A DNA stretch of 64,000 nucleotides from Tilletiopsis washingtonensis (Eukaryota; Basidiomycota; Exobasidiomycetes; Entylomatales): NCBI RefSeq assembly GCF_003144115.1, contig NW_020312021.1, positions 125,348 through 189,347 on the forward strand. The letters are read 5' to 3'. Positions 10,424-20,467 of the stretch are shown here, piece after piece; position 1 is the first letter of the stretch; each line of letters starts with the position of its first letter. The translations under genes were made by a program, and so were the position numbers. The notes under the pieces were generated by a model. That model was not told the DNA's origin. It saw only the letters and a list, made by a program, of their open reading frames with translations, and did not search any database.

Positions 10424-12913
10424 CTACACAAACACGCCCCTCTCGGCCGCTCGACTTCTCGTCTCCTGCCTGCGGTCCTCCTCCAACGCCTTGGCCTCGG
10501 CCTCTGCACGCGCCGCATCGAGCGCCGCCAGCGTGCTCGCCGCGCGCATGGCTGCACCGTACTGCTCCACCTCTGCATCGCTCAGCTCTGCTTGTGCGGC
10601 TCGCAGTGGCGCACGAGCCGACCAGAGCGAGAAGAGCGAGGTGAGACGCGCGGTGGAAGCGGCGGCGATCTGGTGGAGGAGGTGAGCATGGCCGCGGAAT
10701 GTGCGGGAGGAGGGAACGACTCACCTCAGCCTCGAGTGCCGCGTCTACACCGACATACGAGCTCTTCGGCACCGGCGTCGGCAGCGCGCGCCCGCCGAAG
10801 CCTCGAGCTGTACCAGGCGTGTTCGGCATGCTAGCAGCGATGGGCGTCGACGCTCCACTTCCAGTCCGGTTGAGGCCGGCGAAGTTGAGGCGGCCTGGCG
10901 GACCTCCCGCTGTGTTGCCAGCAACAGCAGCGGCGCCAGCGATGGCGCCGGGCCCGAACGATCGTTGAGGCGTGCCCATCATCCCTGCGCCGCGTGCCGC
11001 GTCGATGCTGGCGCGAGGTCCAGTCGGCGCGCCTTGTCCGTGCTTGTCGTCCGGCGATTCGTCCATCGGTCCAGAGCGCTGAACCGACATGCCTTGCGCA
11101 TAGGCCGAGCCTGCGGCTTGTGACTGCATCGCGGCGCGCTGTGCTTCTTGTTGAGCGAGGCGACGCTCTTGCTCGGCTTGCTGCGCTGCTTGTGCGGCGG
11201 CCTGTGCGGCCTGCGCTTGTTGCTGCGCCTGAGCTTCGGCCGCAGCCTGTGCCTGGGCTTGAGCTGCAGCCTGCGCCGCCGCAGCTCTCGCCTGGTCCTG
11301 CACCCTCGCGACCTGCTTCTTGATCTGAGCATCCGCCTCTCTTCTCGCGACCTCATCCTTCTCTTCCTGCTCCCGTCTCTCCTCCTTCTCGTTCTGCCTC
11401 GTTTGTTCCTCGGACGCCGCCGCGGCCGCCGCAGTGGCGGCGGCATCGGCCACGACGTCGAGTGCGGGAGCGGCAGGTTCCTCGAACGCTCCCTCCTCCG
11501 CGACCTCTCCCTCCTCTTCGCTCTCCTCCTTCTCCTCCTTCCTCTTGATGTGCAGCGGCAGCATCTCCGAGGAGATCGGCATGCCTCCTGCGTCCCTCTT
11601 CCTCGCCAACGATCGAGGTGGCGGGTCGTTGGTCGGGAGCTGAGGCGGCACCACAGGCTGAGGCATGCCTGCTGCTCCGCCTCCGCGCCCAAAGGGAGGC
11701 ATGCCCCATGCGCCTCGCATGCCTCCCCGTCCGCGACCGCGGCCGCGCCAGCCTGAGGGACCGAGAGGCGCGTTTGCAAGGCCACCTGGACCGGCTGGCG
11801 GCACGCCGCCGAAGCGAGGATTCGGAAGCATGGGCAGTGGTGCACCCGAGCCGGGACCGTAGGCTCGTCGCGCGGGCCCACTTGGTGGAGCTTGAGCACT
11901 GCCGCCTGCTGCGCCTTTGAGTGCTAGCGAATGAGCAACACGCATCGCGGCGCAACACGGCGAGCAAACACGTACCTTGTCCCCACCTCCCCTCGCCGCC
12001 CGCTTGGTCTCTAGGCGCCGGCGAGCGCGATCGAGACTCCCTCCCAGACCTTCCGGAGAAGGAGCGTCCGGAACGTGCCGAACGCGCAGAACGGCCAGAG
12101 TCACTGCGTGAGGCGGAACGCTCGCGAGAGCGCGGCGAAGAGGGCGGTGTGCGCTGCGGCGATCGTCCGGGACGCTGCAGAGTCATGCGGGAAGGTGGAG
12201 AGCGCGAACGACGAGGTGAGAGCCGATCTGTGCGGGAGGACGGCGTTAGTCTTGCAAAGGCGCTCGCCTGCTCTCCTCCAGAGCTTCGCCAGGCGTCCGC
12301 ACGACGTATCGCCCCACGTGCGGGCGCGCTTGCCCATCCCTCGCCTCCTAGTCAATCAGTGCCCTCTGCCCCCACCCTTCCAGCCACACAATGTCCCTCA
12401 CCGCTGCCATTCTCCACCTTTCCGTGCCGTCACATCCTCCCACTACTCCCACTCACCTCTTCCTCTGTCCTCCGCCTCCCATCTCCTCCCCGCGCCCGCC
12501 ACGGGTGTCGCGTTGGCATTCGTGCCCGCCGGTCCCATTGCCCCTGGTCCTCCTGCTCCTCCGGCGCCCCATCGTCGATTCGGCCTCTCGCTTCTCGCCA
12601 GGTGCGGCGGTGGGGATCGCTCCCTGCCTCCTCGCGGATGAGGCAGGCTCTGCGGCATCTGCCCGCCACCTCCGCCGCCGCCGCCGCCGCGTCCTCGTCT
12701 GCCCCATCCTCGCTCAGGCACGGGCGTCATGGGCCCTGGCCCTGCTGGAGGCGCAGGCCCATCTGGACCACCGGCACGTCGGCCGTAGCCAGCATCGCGG
12801 GATCGCTCGGGGAAGTCATGTGCTGCGCCTGCGCCACCTCGAGGTGCACGCTCGCGCTCGCCGCCGCGCTCGCCGCGCTCCGGGCCGCGAGAGGGGCCGC
12901 CGCGACGATACAT
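10424..12913 (-). CDS. RS/RG-rich low-complexity protein, function unknown
   Basis: Not recognised as a named family. Model: exons 12457-12913, 11976-12227, 10725-11923, 10424-10669, 717 aa. Order along the protein: an N-terminal Arg/Gly/Pro-rich part starting MYRRGGPSRGPERGE with a poly-Gly run; an SR-like block (RSRSPP and SRSDSGRSARSARS types); a second RG-rich block (GWRGRGRGRGGMRG); an acidic-basic stretch (KRKEEKEESEEEGEVAEE); an Ala/Gln-rich predicted coiled coil of about 100 residues; and a C-terminal helical segment in the last exon. This composition fits an RNA-binding or splicing-associated nuclear protein, but no catalytic or RRM motif is visible. The 229-nt first intron is long for this genome. 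Intron 1 phase was settled by requiring the SR block to stay in frame. Confidence 0.7.
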
Positions 12914-13719
12914 GGCGACGCGCGGGCGCTGAGACGCTGAGTGCGATTTGGGAAGTGAGGAGAGAGAGGCGAGGAAGCAGGAGAGGTGGTGCGGGCGTGA
13001 GGTGAGGGAGAAGAAGCAAGCTGGCGCGGCGCTCTTGCTGCGAGATGAAGGCCGAAGCGTGCGAAATGCGCGCCGCGCGCCGCCGCGCGCGGCGCCGCGC
13101 CGCCAAAGCAGCACCTTCGCAGCGCCCGGCGCTTCCTCACTCGACTGCACTCACGGACGCTCTCGCCTCGCCTTGCGCATCGCCTGCTCCGCGCCCCATC
13201 GCGCACACAAAAGAGGAAGCGAAGCAAGGCCGTTTGGATTGCAATACAAGCCGCGTCGCGCCGGTGCGGAGGAAAGACAAAAGGGGCCGTTCGGTAAGAG
13301 GGCTAGCTGCGAGTCAAACGCACTCGAGGAGAGCTAGAGTCCTGCTCTGCTCTCCACGACGGGCGCGATGACAAGCCGTCGTCCGGGCGCTATGCGGAGC
13401 GCGGACGGCGCGTTAGAGAGGAAGACACGGTCGGGAACGAGGACTGGGGTACTAGAGGGGATGAGGGCAACGAGCGCCGTGCGTTGGCGAGATGGTTAGG
13501 CCCGCGGCGGTCGAAGGGAGAGATACTGGTACAGATGAGGATGGCGAGCGAGCAATCGAGACCTCAGGGCGAGGGTGCTTGCCCGAGACTCGGTAGGAAA
13601 GAACGGTCCGTGCGAGGCCGGAGACTCGGGAAGAAGGCAGAGCGTCCGGCAGGCGAGGCAGGGTCGTAAAGGGTCGTCAGATGCGCGGCAAGGGAGAAGC
13701 GACGAGGCGAGGCGGTGGC
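12914..13719. other. Intergenic: promoter of RS/RG-rich gene and 3' side of ThuA-like gene
   Basis: An 806-bp gap between two minus-strand genes. No coding signal, TATA box or repeat is convincing. The part nearest the RS/RG-rich start is rich in GCGC steps. Confidence 0.5.
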
Positions 13720-14948
13720 CTATTGCAGCACGAAGAGGCCTGCGAGCGACAGCGCGACCAGTGCGCTTCCGGTGCCGACGGCCATCGTGCTTGGCCGCAG
13801 CGACGCAGCAGCACCAGCCTTGCCGAGCACCGCGTCCGGCACGCCCACTCGTGTCACGTTCGCGGCGCCCGACGTGCGGTTCGAGCCGACCGTCGCCGCG
13901 GGCGTGGTGGCGTTTGGCGAGATGGCAGGTGCGCCGCCGACGTAGCGCGTGCCGGGTGCCGTGGGCGGAGCGTCTGCGCTTGCGCTGCGAATCGAGGGAG
14001 AGGCGAGCACCCACTGCAGGCCGCCGAGGATGTGGTTGAGCATGTCCGCGTCGCGGAACGAGGCGGACGTGTGCCCCAGCGCCGTGTAGAACGATCGTCC
14101 ATCGCCACCCGTGCCTCGCTGGGAGCGCTTCGTGTCCGGCTTGTCGTCGACGCCTCCGCCGACGGAGCCCTTGGGGGCAGTAAGCAGATTGCCCTCCTTG
14201 TACCAGGCAATCGGATGCGGCGCGCCTTGGATCGCATTCAGCTCCTTGCGCGTCGCGTCGTTGGAGATGTAGGAGCTTGGATCGACGGTCAGCACCACCT
14301 CGTGGTTCAGTGCGCGCGGGTCGGAGGAGAAGTGGTACACCTCGCCAAAGACGTCCCAATGCTTTGGCACGGCCGTGACAGAGGGATGGTCGGCGTGGTC
14401 CGGCGCGACTTCAAATTCGGCGTGCTGGATGAAGGGATGTCCCCCGAAGTAGGCACCGCAGAGTCGGCCGTACCAGGGGTACTCGTACGCCGTGTCCGAT
14501 GCCTATGCGCGATGCACTCAGCAACGGTCGGCACCGCACACAAGCAGCTTGCTCCGACTCACCTCGTGAATGCCCATCCAGCCGCCGCCTGCCTCGATGT
14601 AGCGGCGCATATTCCGTGCGCCCTGCGGCGTCAGGGCATGGCCGCTGGTGGAGATGAAGACGAGGGCGTCGAACTGGTCGAGCCAGCCATTCTCCTCGAG
14701 CTGCGTCGGCTCGTCGAGGTGCACCGTGCTGAAGCTGTGCTCGTCGCCCAGCTTCTCGAGCGCCTCGGCGGCGTCGTAGCGCGAGGCGTGCTGGTAGCCC
14801 TCTGTGCACAGGCGTCAGCGATGCCCGGCTGGGCGAGCACGGCGGGCAGAGACGCACGCGCATAGGTGTACAGCAGCACTCGTTGCCGTGCCGCTGCCTG
14901 TGCGGCGAGGCAGAGGAGCGAGAGGGAGAGAAACAGACGGGCAGCCAT
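13720..14948 (-). CDS. Secreted ThuA-like (glutamine-amidotransferase fold) protein, probably GPI-anchored
   Basis: Exons 14858-14948, 14563-14801, 13720-14502 encode 370 aa. Residues 1-21 (MAARLFLSLSLLCLAAQAAA) form a classic signal peptide. The mature part has ThuA features (PF06283): VLLYTYAQGYQHAS at the start, DALVFISTSGHALTP, GGGWMGIHE, WYGRLCGAYFGGHP, and the near-diagnostic GRSFYTALGH. After the domain (about residue 285 on) the chain is Ser/Thr/Ala-rich and ends in a hydrophobic tail without a following charged segment (VGTGSALVALSLAGLFVLQ), which fits a GPI-anchor signal. ThuA domains occur in sugar-metabolism proteins of bacteria and in secreted fungal proteins; the substrate here is unknown. 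It is transcribed away from the PLC-like gene. Confidence 0.85.
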
Positions 14949-17823
14949 GGCTGGCGAAGCGGTGCAGGACAGAGGGCGGCTGCGGTGAGGTGTCGGCTGA
15001 GGGTGCAAGTCGGAGAGGAGGCAGCGTAGAGTGTTACTGCGTGAAGGAGTGTGAAGCCGGCGAGGCGTGGGGTCGCGTGCGATACGCTGAGGCGGACGAG
15101 GAGGATGCTGTGGAGAGAGAGGGTCGAGGTGGTGGTGGTGCAGTCGATAGAAGAGAGCCTGCCAGCAACGTCGAGTTGAGGGTGACGGGCCAAACGAGAT
15201 CTTAGAGCTGTCACACCTGCAGCGGCCCACGGGCCAGGCCGTGTGGCTCTTGCCTTGTCCCGCTGCAGCAGGCTGCGCGAGGGCGAGAGCCACGCACCCG
15301 GGGCACCACGAGGTGTTGCTGTCCTGCGCCGAGTGCCGCTGGTGCTGCCGTCTGTGTCTGCCGCTGCTGCCTGCACGGCCATGCATGCGCTGCAGCGCTC
15401 AGCGCCTGCAGCGGATCCGCTGCACCACGCGCCGCGCTCCGCCGAGAGGCAGGCCGGCCCTTCTCGTGTCTCTTCGCTGCTTCCTCGCCTTCGCGCTCGC
15501 TCCATCTCATGCCTGCGCTCCGCCAAGGCAGCGCCAGAATGCCCCCGGAAGGCGTGCGATGCTGCCCAGCCTTTCTGTGCGCATCGCGTCTCGCGAGCAT
15601 GCTCGTCAGCCTCGTGCCCCTCACGCAGCGCATGGGCCCCGCACGTCAACACCTTCACTTCACACACACCCTCTCTCGCCTAGCGCACGGATGCAGCGAT
15701 GTCGCGCCTCGGCAGCGGCGGGTAGGCGAGGAGAGACGAGGCAAGGGCGCGGCACACCCTCGCAGGCACGCCGGCAGCCGCTGGCCATGCCCTCACAGCG
15801 CGCAGCAGGCAGCACCCAGCGCAGGCCGCCCAGCGGCAGCGCGCTCAGAAGCGGCACACGCATGACGAAGCAGCGGGTATGCGTGCCTCGGCAGCCGTTG
15901 CCTTGTCAGGCCCCTCTCGAGAGGACAAGGAGGGCTCGGCATCGCAGCGGCTCCTCTGCCCCCCCTCAAGGGCTCGTTAGCGTCCTTCCACCTGCACCCG
16001 TGTTGCTCTGCTCCTGTGCTGCTCAGGCATGTTGAGATCGGCAGTGGCGCCATGCCCCTCATTCGCCCTCCGCTCCCATGCCCGTCATGCGAGCTTCTTT
16101 CTCGAAGGGACTTGGGCGCCCGCGGGCTGCACGCGCAAAGACTGCTCGGGTGCCCCAGGGGAGCCGAGGCTCGCGCTAAGGCGGCGCGACGCGGCTTTGC
16201 CGCTGCATGCCGTGCGCTGCGGCTCCTCCATCCCCGCCGGAGCGCGGTGCTGCCGCTGCCGGCGCTGCGCTCCAGACGCAGCTCACTGCCCGTCGGCACG
16301 CTCACGTGCGACAAGGGCCAAGCCGTGGTGCGTACGCAAAACTCTTTCTGCATTCGCAGCGCAGGTGCGACGGATGCGAACGGCAGGTGCAGCACTCTTA
16401 CTCAGGTGGGCCTGCATGACGGCTGGAGGCGAGATCTCGCTGGTCTCCAGAGGTCCGCACCGCTCTTCGCCAGTCAGCCGTCGGGCGCCGAGGCAGAGGC
16501 ACAGGTCGGGTGCTTGCGGTCCGCGGAGAGAGAACGGTACCTTTCTCTCACGTGGAATCAGCCACTCGAGTCGCTCGAGCAGCGGTACGGACGCAGGATG
16601 ATGCTGCGCCGCACCTCGTCCCGGTCTGAACAGGAAGGCCCGCAAGCCCGCGAGCCGCTTGGACCCTCAACGTGGGAGTGGGAGCTGCCAGAGGCTCCTG
16701 ACTATGCCGTGACAGAAGGTAGCGAGAGCGATGGCGACGGTAGTCCAGACGTGAGACGACGACGGAGAGACGAGAGGCTTGCATCTCGGAGATCAAGACG
16801 CTCGGTTCGCTCATCCTGCACTTGCGCTCGTCCGCAAGCTCATCGATGAGGGGGCTCTCCACTCTGACTTTCATCGCGCCCCTCTCATCAAGTCAGGGCG
16901 CACTGGGGGCTTCATCCAGGTACGCAGATGCTTATTTGCGGCGTTACTCAGGAGAGGCAATGAGGCGGAATTGCGAGCGCCACTGGCGTCACTTGAGCTA
17001 GAGTGCTGCGGCAGAGAGGAGGATGCTGGTGGCCTGCGTGCGCAACGCTTTTGCGAAGAGGCATGGGGTGGAGGTACGCTTCAAGTCGATGCCTGCCAGC
17101 TCAGCGACGCACAGACGCAGCACAGCAATGCAGCTGCTCAGGCGGCCTGCACCAAGACTTTGCACGTCGATGCTGAGGCCGAAGAGGTCGCTCGAGAGTC
17201 GAGTCTGCTGCGGCGATGCGGCCTGCTCAAGGCTCGACACGGCCAGCCTCGCTCGCCGTGGCGGCGCAGCGAGCAGCCGCAGCGCCATCGCCCACACGCC
17301 GGTCTCGCACGTCGCACGTCGCAACGATGCAACGTCGTGACGTCGACGTGCAGAGAGGCGTCGCTCGCACGGGAGCGAAGCGAACCTGTTGAGGCCGCGA
17401 AGGACGCCGAGCGGCGCGCGGGTGTTGGACGAGATGCCAAGGCGCGCGAGCGGCAGCCGCAGACTGAGAGCCGCAGCGTCCAAGGCGTGCCGCCGGCGTT
17501 CTTGGCTGCCGCCCGCGCCGTGCGGTGCGGAGGCGGTGCCGCGCGCGCGCGTGCTTGGGCCGCGCCGCACGACCCTGACGCCTTTGCGCCACCTCAGCAT
17601 CGGGCAGGGGGCAGCACAGGACGCCGCGGTCGCAGGAGCTGCGACGCAGCAGCACCGCCTCTTCGCTCTCGACGTCGACCCTCCCTCTTCGTCCCACTTA
17701 CGCTTGGCCTGGCGCTGCGTCCTTTCTCCCTCTCGACCTCCTCGACTTGATCGCACTGGCTTGCATCTCTCTCCTCACCCTCAGCCTCTCTCTCTCTCCG
17801 CCGCTCGCCGCTCGCCGCCCACC
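14949..17823. other. 2.9-kb divergent intergenic region, no confident gene
   Basis: Lies between the starts of the two secreted-protein genes. Many overlapping long frames occur on both strands, as expected at this GC content, but none matches a family I know. One stretch (about 16,600-17,100) has frames with plausible peptide composition next to GTACGC donor-like sites, listed as a finding. The last 120 bases before 17,824 are strongly pyrimidine-rich, a typical 5' leader. Confidence 0.5.
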
Positions 17824-19309
17824 ATGCGTCTCTCTCTCCCCTTTGCTCTCCTCTCTCTGCTCTCCCTCACTGTCGCCAGCCCCGTGCGGCGCGCAAGCAC
17901 CTGCAACGGCTCCCCCGCGCTCTGCTCCCGCCTCTACTCCAACGTCACCTTCGCCGGCGCGCACAACTCCTACGCCATCGCGCCCAGCGCGCAGACCAAT
18001 GCCGGCGCGAACCAGAACGTCTCGCTGAGCTTCCAGCTGGACATGGGCGTGCGCCTGCTGCAGAGCCAGGCGCATGCCAGTGGCAACAGCAGCGCCACGG
18101 GCGCGGGCGTGGATCTGTGCCATACCAGGTGAGTGTGGGCAGAGGCGCGGGCACTGTGGGAAGTGGGCAAAGAAGTAGAGGAGGACTCGGGAGACGCGGC
18201 TGTTTAAGGCGCCTGCACTTGGCGCAGGGCATTGAATGATACGGGGTCCTTTGGGCGGGCTGCGCTCGTGCACACGGCCATCGAGCAGCGCGGCACGAGG
18301 CTTCCAGCTGCCACAGCTCGCCTCAGCGACGAAGTTCCGGGCTCGAGCTCTGGAGTGGCTGCTTCCACCCTCCCCCTGCCTCTCTTTCGCGCGGGGCCTC
18401 AGTTCGCGGCGCAAGCTCTCTTGCTTTGCACACCTGACGCTCGCCCTTGCCGCAGCTGCTCCATCTTCCAAGGCGGCGCCCTCGAGGCCTATCTCTCCCA
18501 AGTCTCCAGCTGGGTCTCCTCGAACCCGTCGGAGGTGCTGACCTTGCTCATCGTCAACTCCGATGCCCTGCCTGCCTCTCGCTTCGCCCAAGCGTTCGAG
18601 TCCACGGGCCTCGCCAGCAAGGTGTACAACCCCACTGCTACGGGCGCTGCGACGAACGGCGTGGTGGCCAAGAGTGCATGGCCTACACTGGGAGCACTGG
18701 TGGATGCTGGAACGACGGTGGTGGTGCTCCTCAGTAGCGGGGCCGATACGAGTAGCGTAGGCTGTGAGTACCCTCCCTTCCCCCCTCCCTCGCGTCCCTC
18801 ATCGCTGACGTCGCCTTGCAGATCTGCTCCCGCAATTCGCAAACGTCTGGGAGACGCCGTACGACCAGACCTCGGTGCCGTTCAGCTGCAGCGTCGACCG
18901 GATCGACTCGTCGAGCACTTCCTCCAACCTCATGTACCTGTCCAACGCCTATCTCGACGAGGCGCTCTTCGGCAACATCGTCATTCCGGCCGTCGCGTCG
19001 CTCGGAGACACAAACTCGGAGAGCCGGCAGCTCGAGAATGCCTACGCATGCGCAGGCACGCACGGCACGGCGCCGAACTTTCTGCTCAGCGACTACTCGC
19101 AGATGGGAGAATACGGCGTGATGAAGGCTGCAGCCAGACTCAATGGCGTCGAGTACACGGAGCCGACGAGCAGCCCGACGAGCCGCGGCTCGGGCTCGGG
19201 CAGTGGCAGCGGATCATCGAGCGGCGGCAGCAATGGCGCCGCAACATCGCCACGCTCTCTCGCGGCAATGGCGATGGGAGCGGCGGGAGTGGCGCTGCTG
19301 ACGCTCTAG
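17824..19309 (+). CDS. Secreted PLC-like phosphodiesterase, probably GPI-anchored
   Basis: Exons 17824-18128, 18456-18763, 18822-19309 give 366 aa. A signal peptide (MRLSLPFALLSLLSLTVAS) leads into the PLC-like TIM-barrel family of fungal secreted proteins. The first catalytic-type histidine is in TFAGAHNSYA, and the family hallmark LCHTSC...GGxLxxYL is created across intron 1 (DLCHTSCSIFQGGALEAYL). Further conserved segments are WVSSNPSEVLTLLIVN and DSSSTSSNLMYLSNAYLDE. The C-terminus is a Gly/Ser-rich linker followed by a short hydrophobic tail (AAMAMGAAGVALLTL), consistent with a GPI anchor. Members are usually of unknown substrate, and many lack the calcium-binding residues of true PI-PLC, so hydrolysis of phosphoinositides is not assured. 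Intron 1 (327 nt) is the longest in the window. Confidence 0.87.
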
Positions 19310-20467
19310 GTCGCTCGTCACCTCCCTCGCTCTCTGTCGTCGCCCAGTCTCTCATGGCTTCCTCCCCCGTCATCGTCCCCGCTGTTCTTCCTGCCTCTCG
19401 CAACTGGCCTCTCAGCTGCTTTGCAATCTTGCCATGCGCACCGAGGCGTGCGCGTCGTCTCGTCAGAATCGCCTGCTCATTTTGCATCCTCAGGTTGGGT
19501 GCAGACAAGCGAGGGGCCAGCAGCTCTGTGTCGCGAGGCAGACGGCGCAGACGAGGCGGCGTTGCCGGCGGCATCTCGCCGAGCAACGGCTGGCCCGGCG
19601 ATACTGCCGGGGCCGGCCCTTCTGCTGCTGCGCCTGGGTGCCGCACGGCACTCAGCAGCACCCGCTTCGCTGGGGAAGAGGGCGATGTTTCTGCCGACGG
19701 CGTGGCTTTCGCATGTGCTCGCCGTTGCTGCGGCGCCGCGTGCGCCTGTCGTGAGCGCCGCCGGCTTCGCGCGTCGGGAAGCGGCGCATGGTAGCAGGAC
19801 AGGGAGCCGGAGCCCCCCTCCGCATGACGCGGCGAGGAGGCGCGAGCCCGAGGCGCGCGGCGCCGCTGCGCTGATCCGCTTGCGCGAGGCCGGGCGACGC
19901 GGCGGCTTGGCACGCAGCCGGCCAAGCGCGCGCCGCGCAAAGGGCAAGCGCGAAGCGTGGGCGCGAAACGTCGGATCTCCAAGCGCCAGCAGCTGCAGCC
20001 GCTCGGGCGAGGTGCGCACGCCACGCGACGTGCACGCGCCCCGCAGCCGCCGCGCCCGCAGCCTCAGTCCGTGCCTTGCTTCCTCGCCTCCTCTCGTGTG
20101 CCTGCCCGTTGGTCAGCGCGACTCGGCCCCTCTCGCATCTGCATCTGCACCCGCCCTGCGCCGACCGCTAAGGCTGCGTGCTGCTGCTCTGCCTGGCCCG
20201 GGGCGTCGGCGCTGCGGGGCCATCGCCATGCATGCCGAGGCAGCACCCGCAGGAAGAGGCGCACATGCCCCCTCCTCCGCCGCGGCCACGGCCGCCAGCT
20301 CCTCCCCGTCTGCGCGTGCCTCTCCCGCCCTTGTCGCCAGCAGCAGCCGCAGTGTGCCGCCTCAGGCCAGCAGTGCCGCCTCTGCGCTCGCCTCTTCCCC
20401 TTCCTCTCTACGACATCGGCCTCTGCCATCCCACGCCTCCTCCTTCTCATCTTCGCGCGAGCGCAGC
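19310..20467. other. Intergenic: 3' side of PLC-like gene and promoter of GH47 gene
   Basis: A 1158-bp gap between two plus-strand genes. No family match, TATA box or repeat found. Long open frames here are composition effects. Confidence 0.5.
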
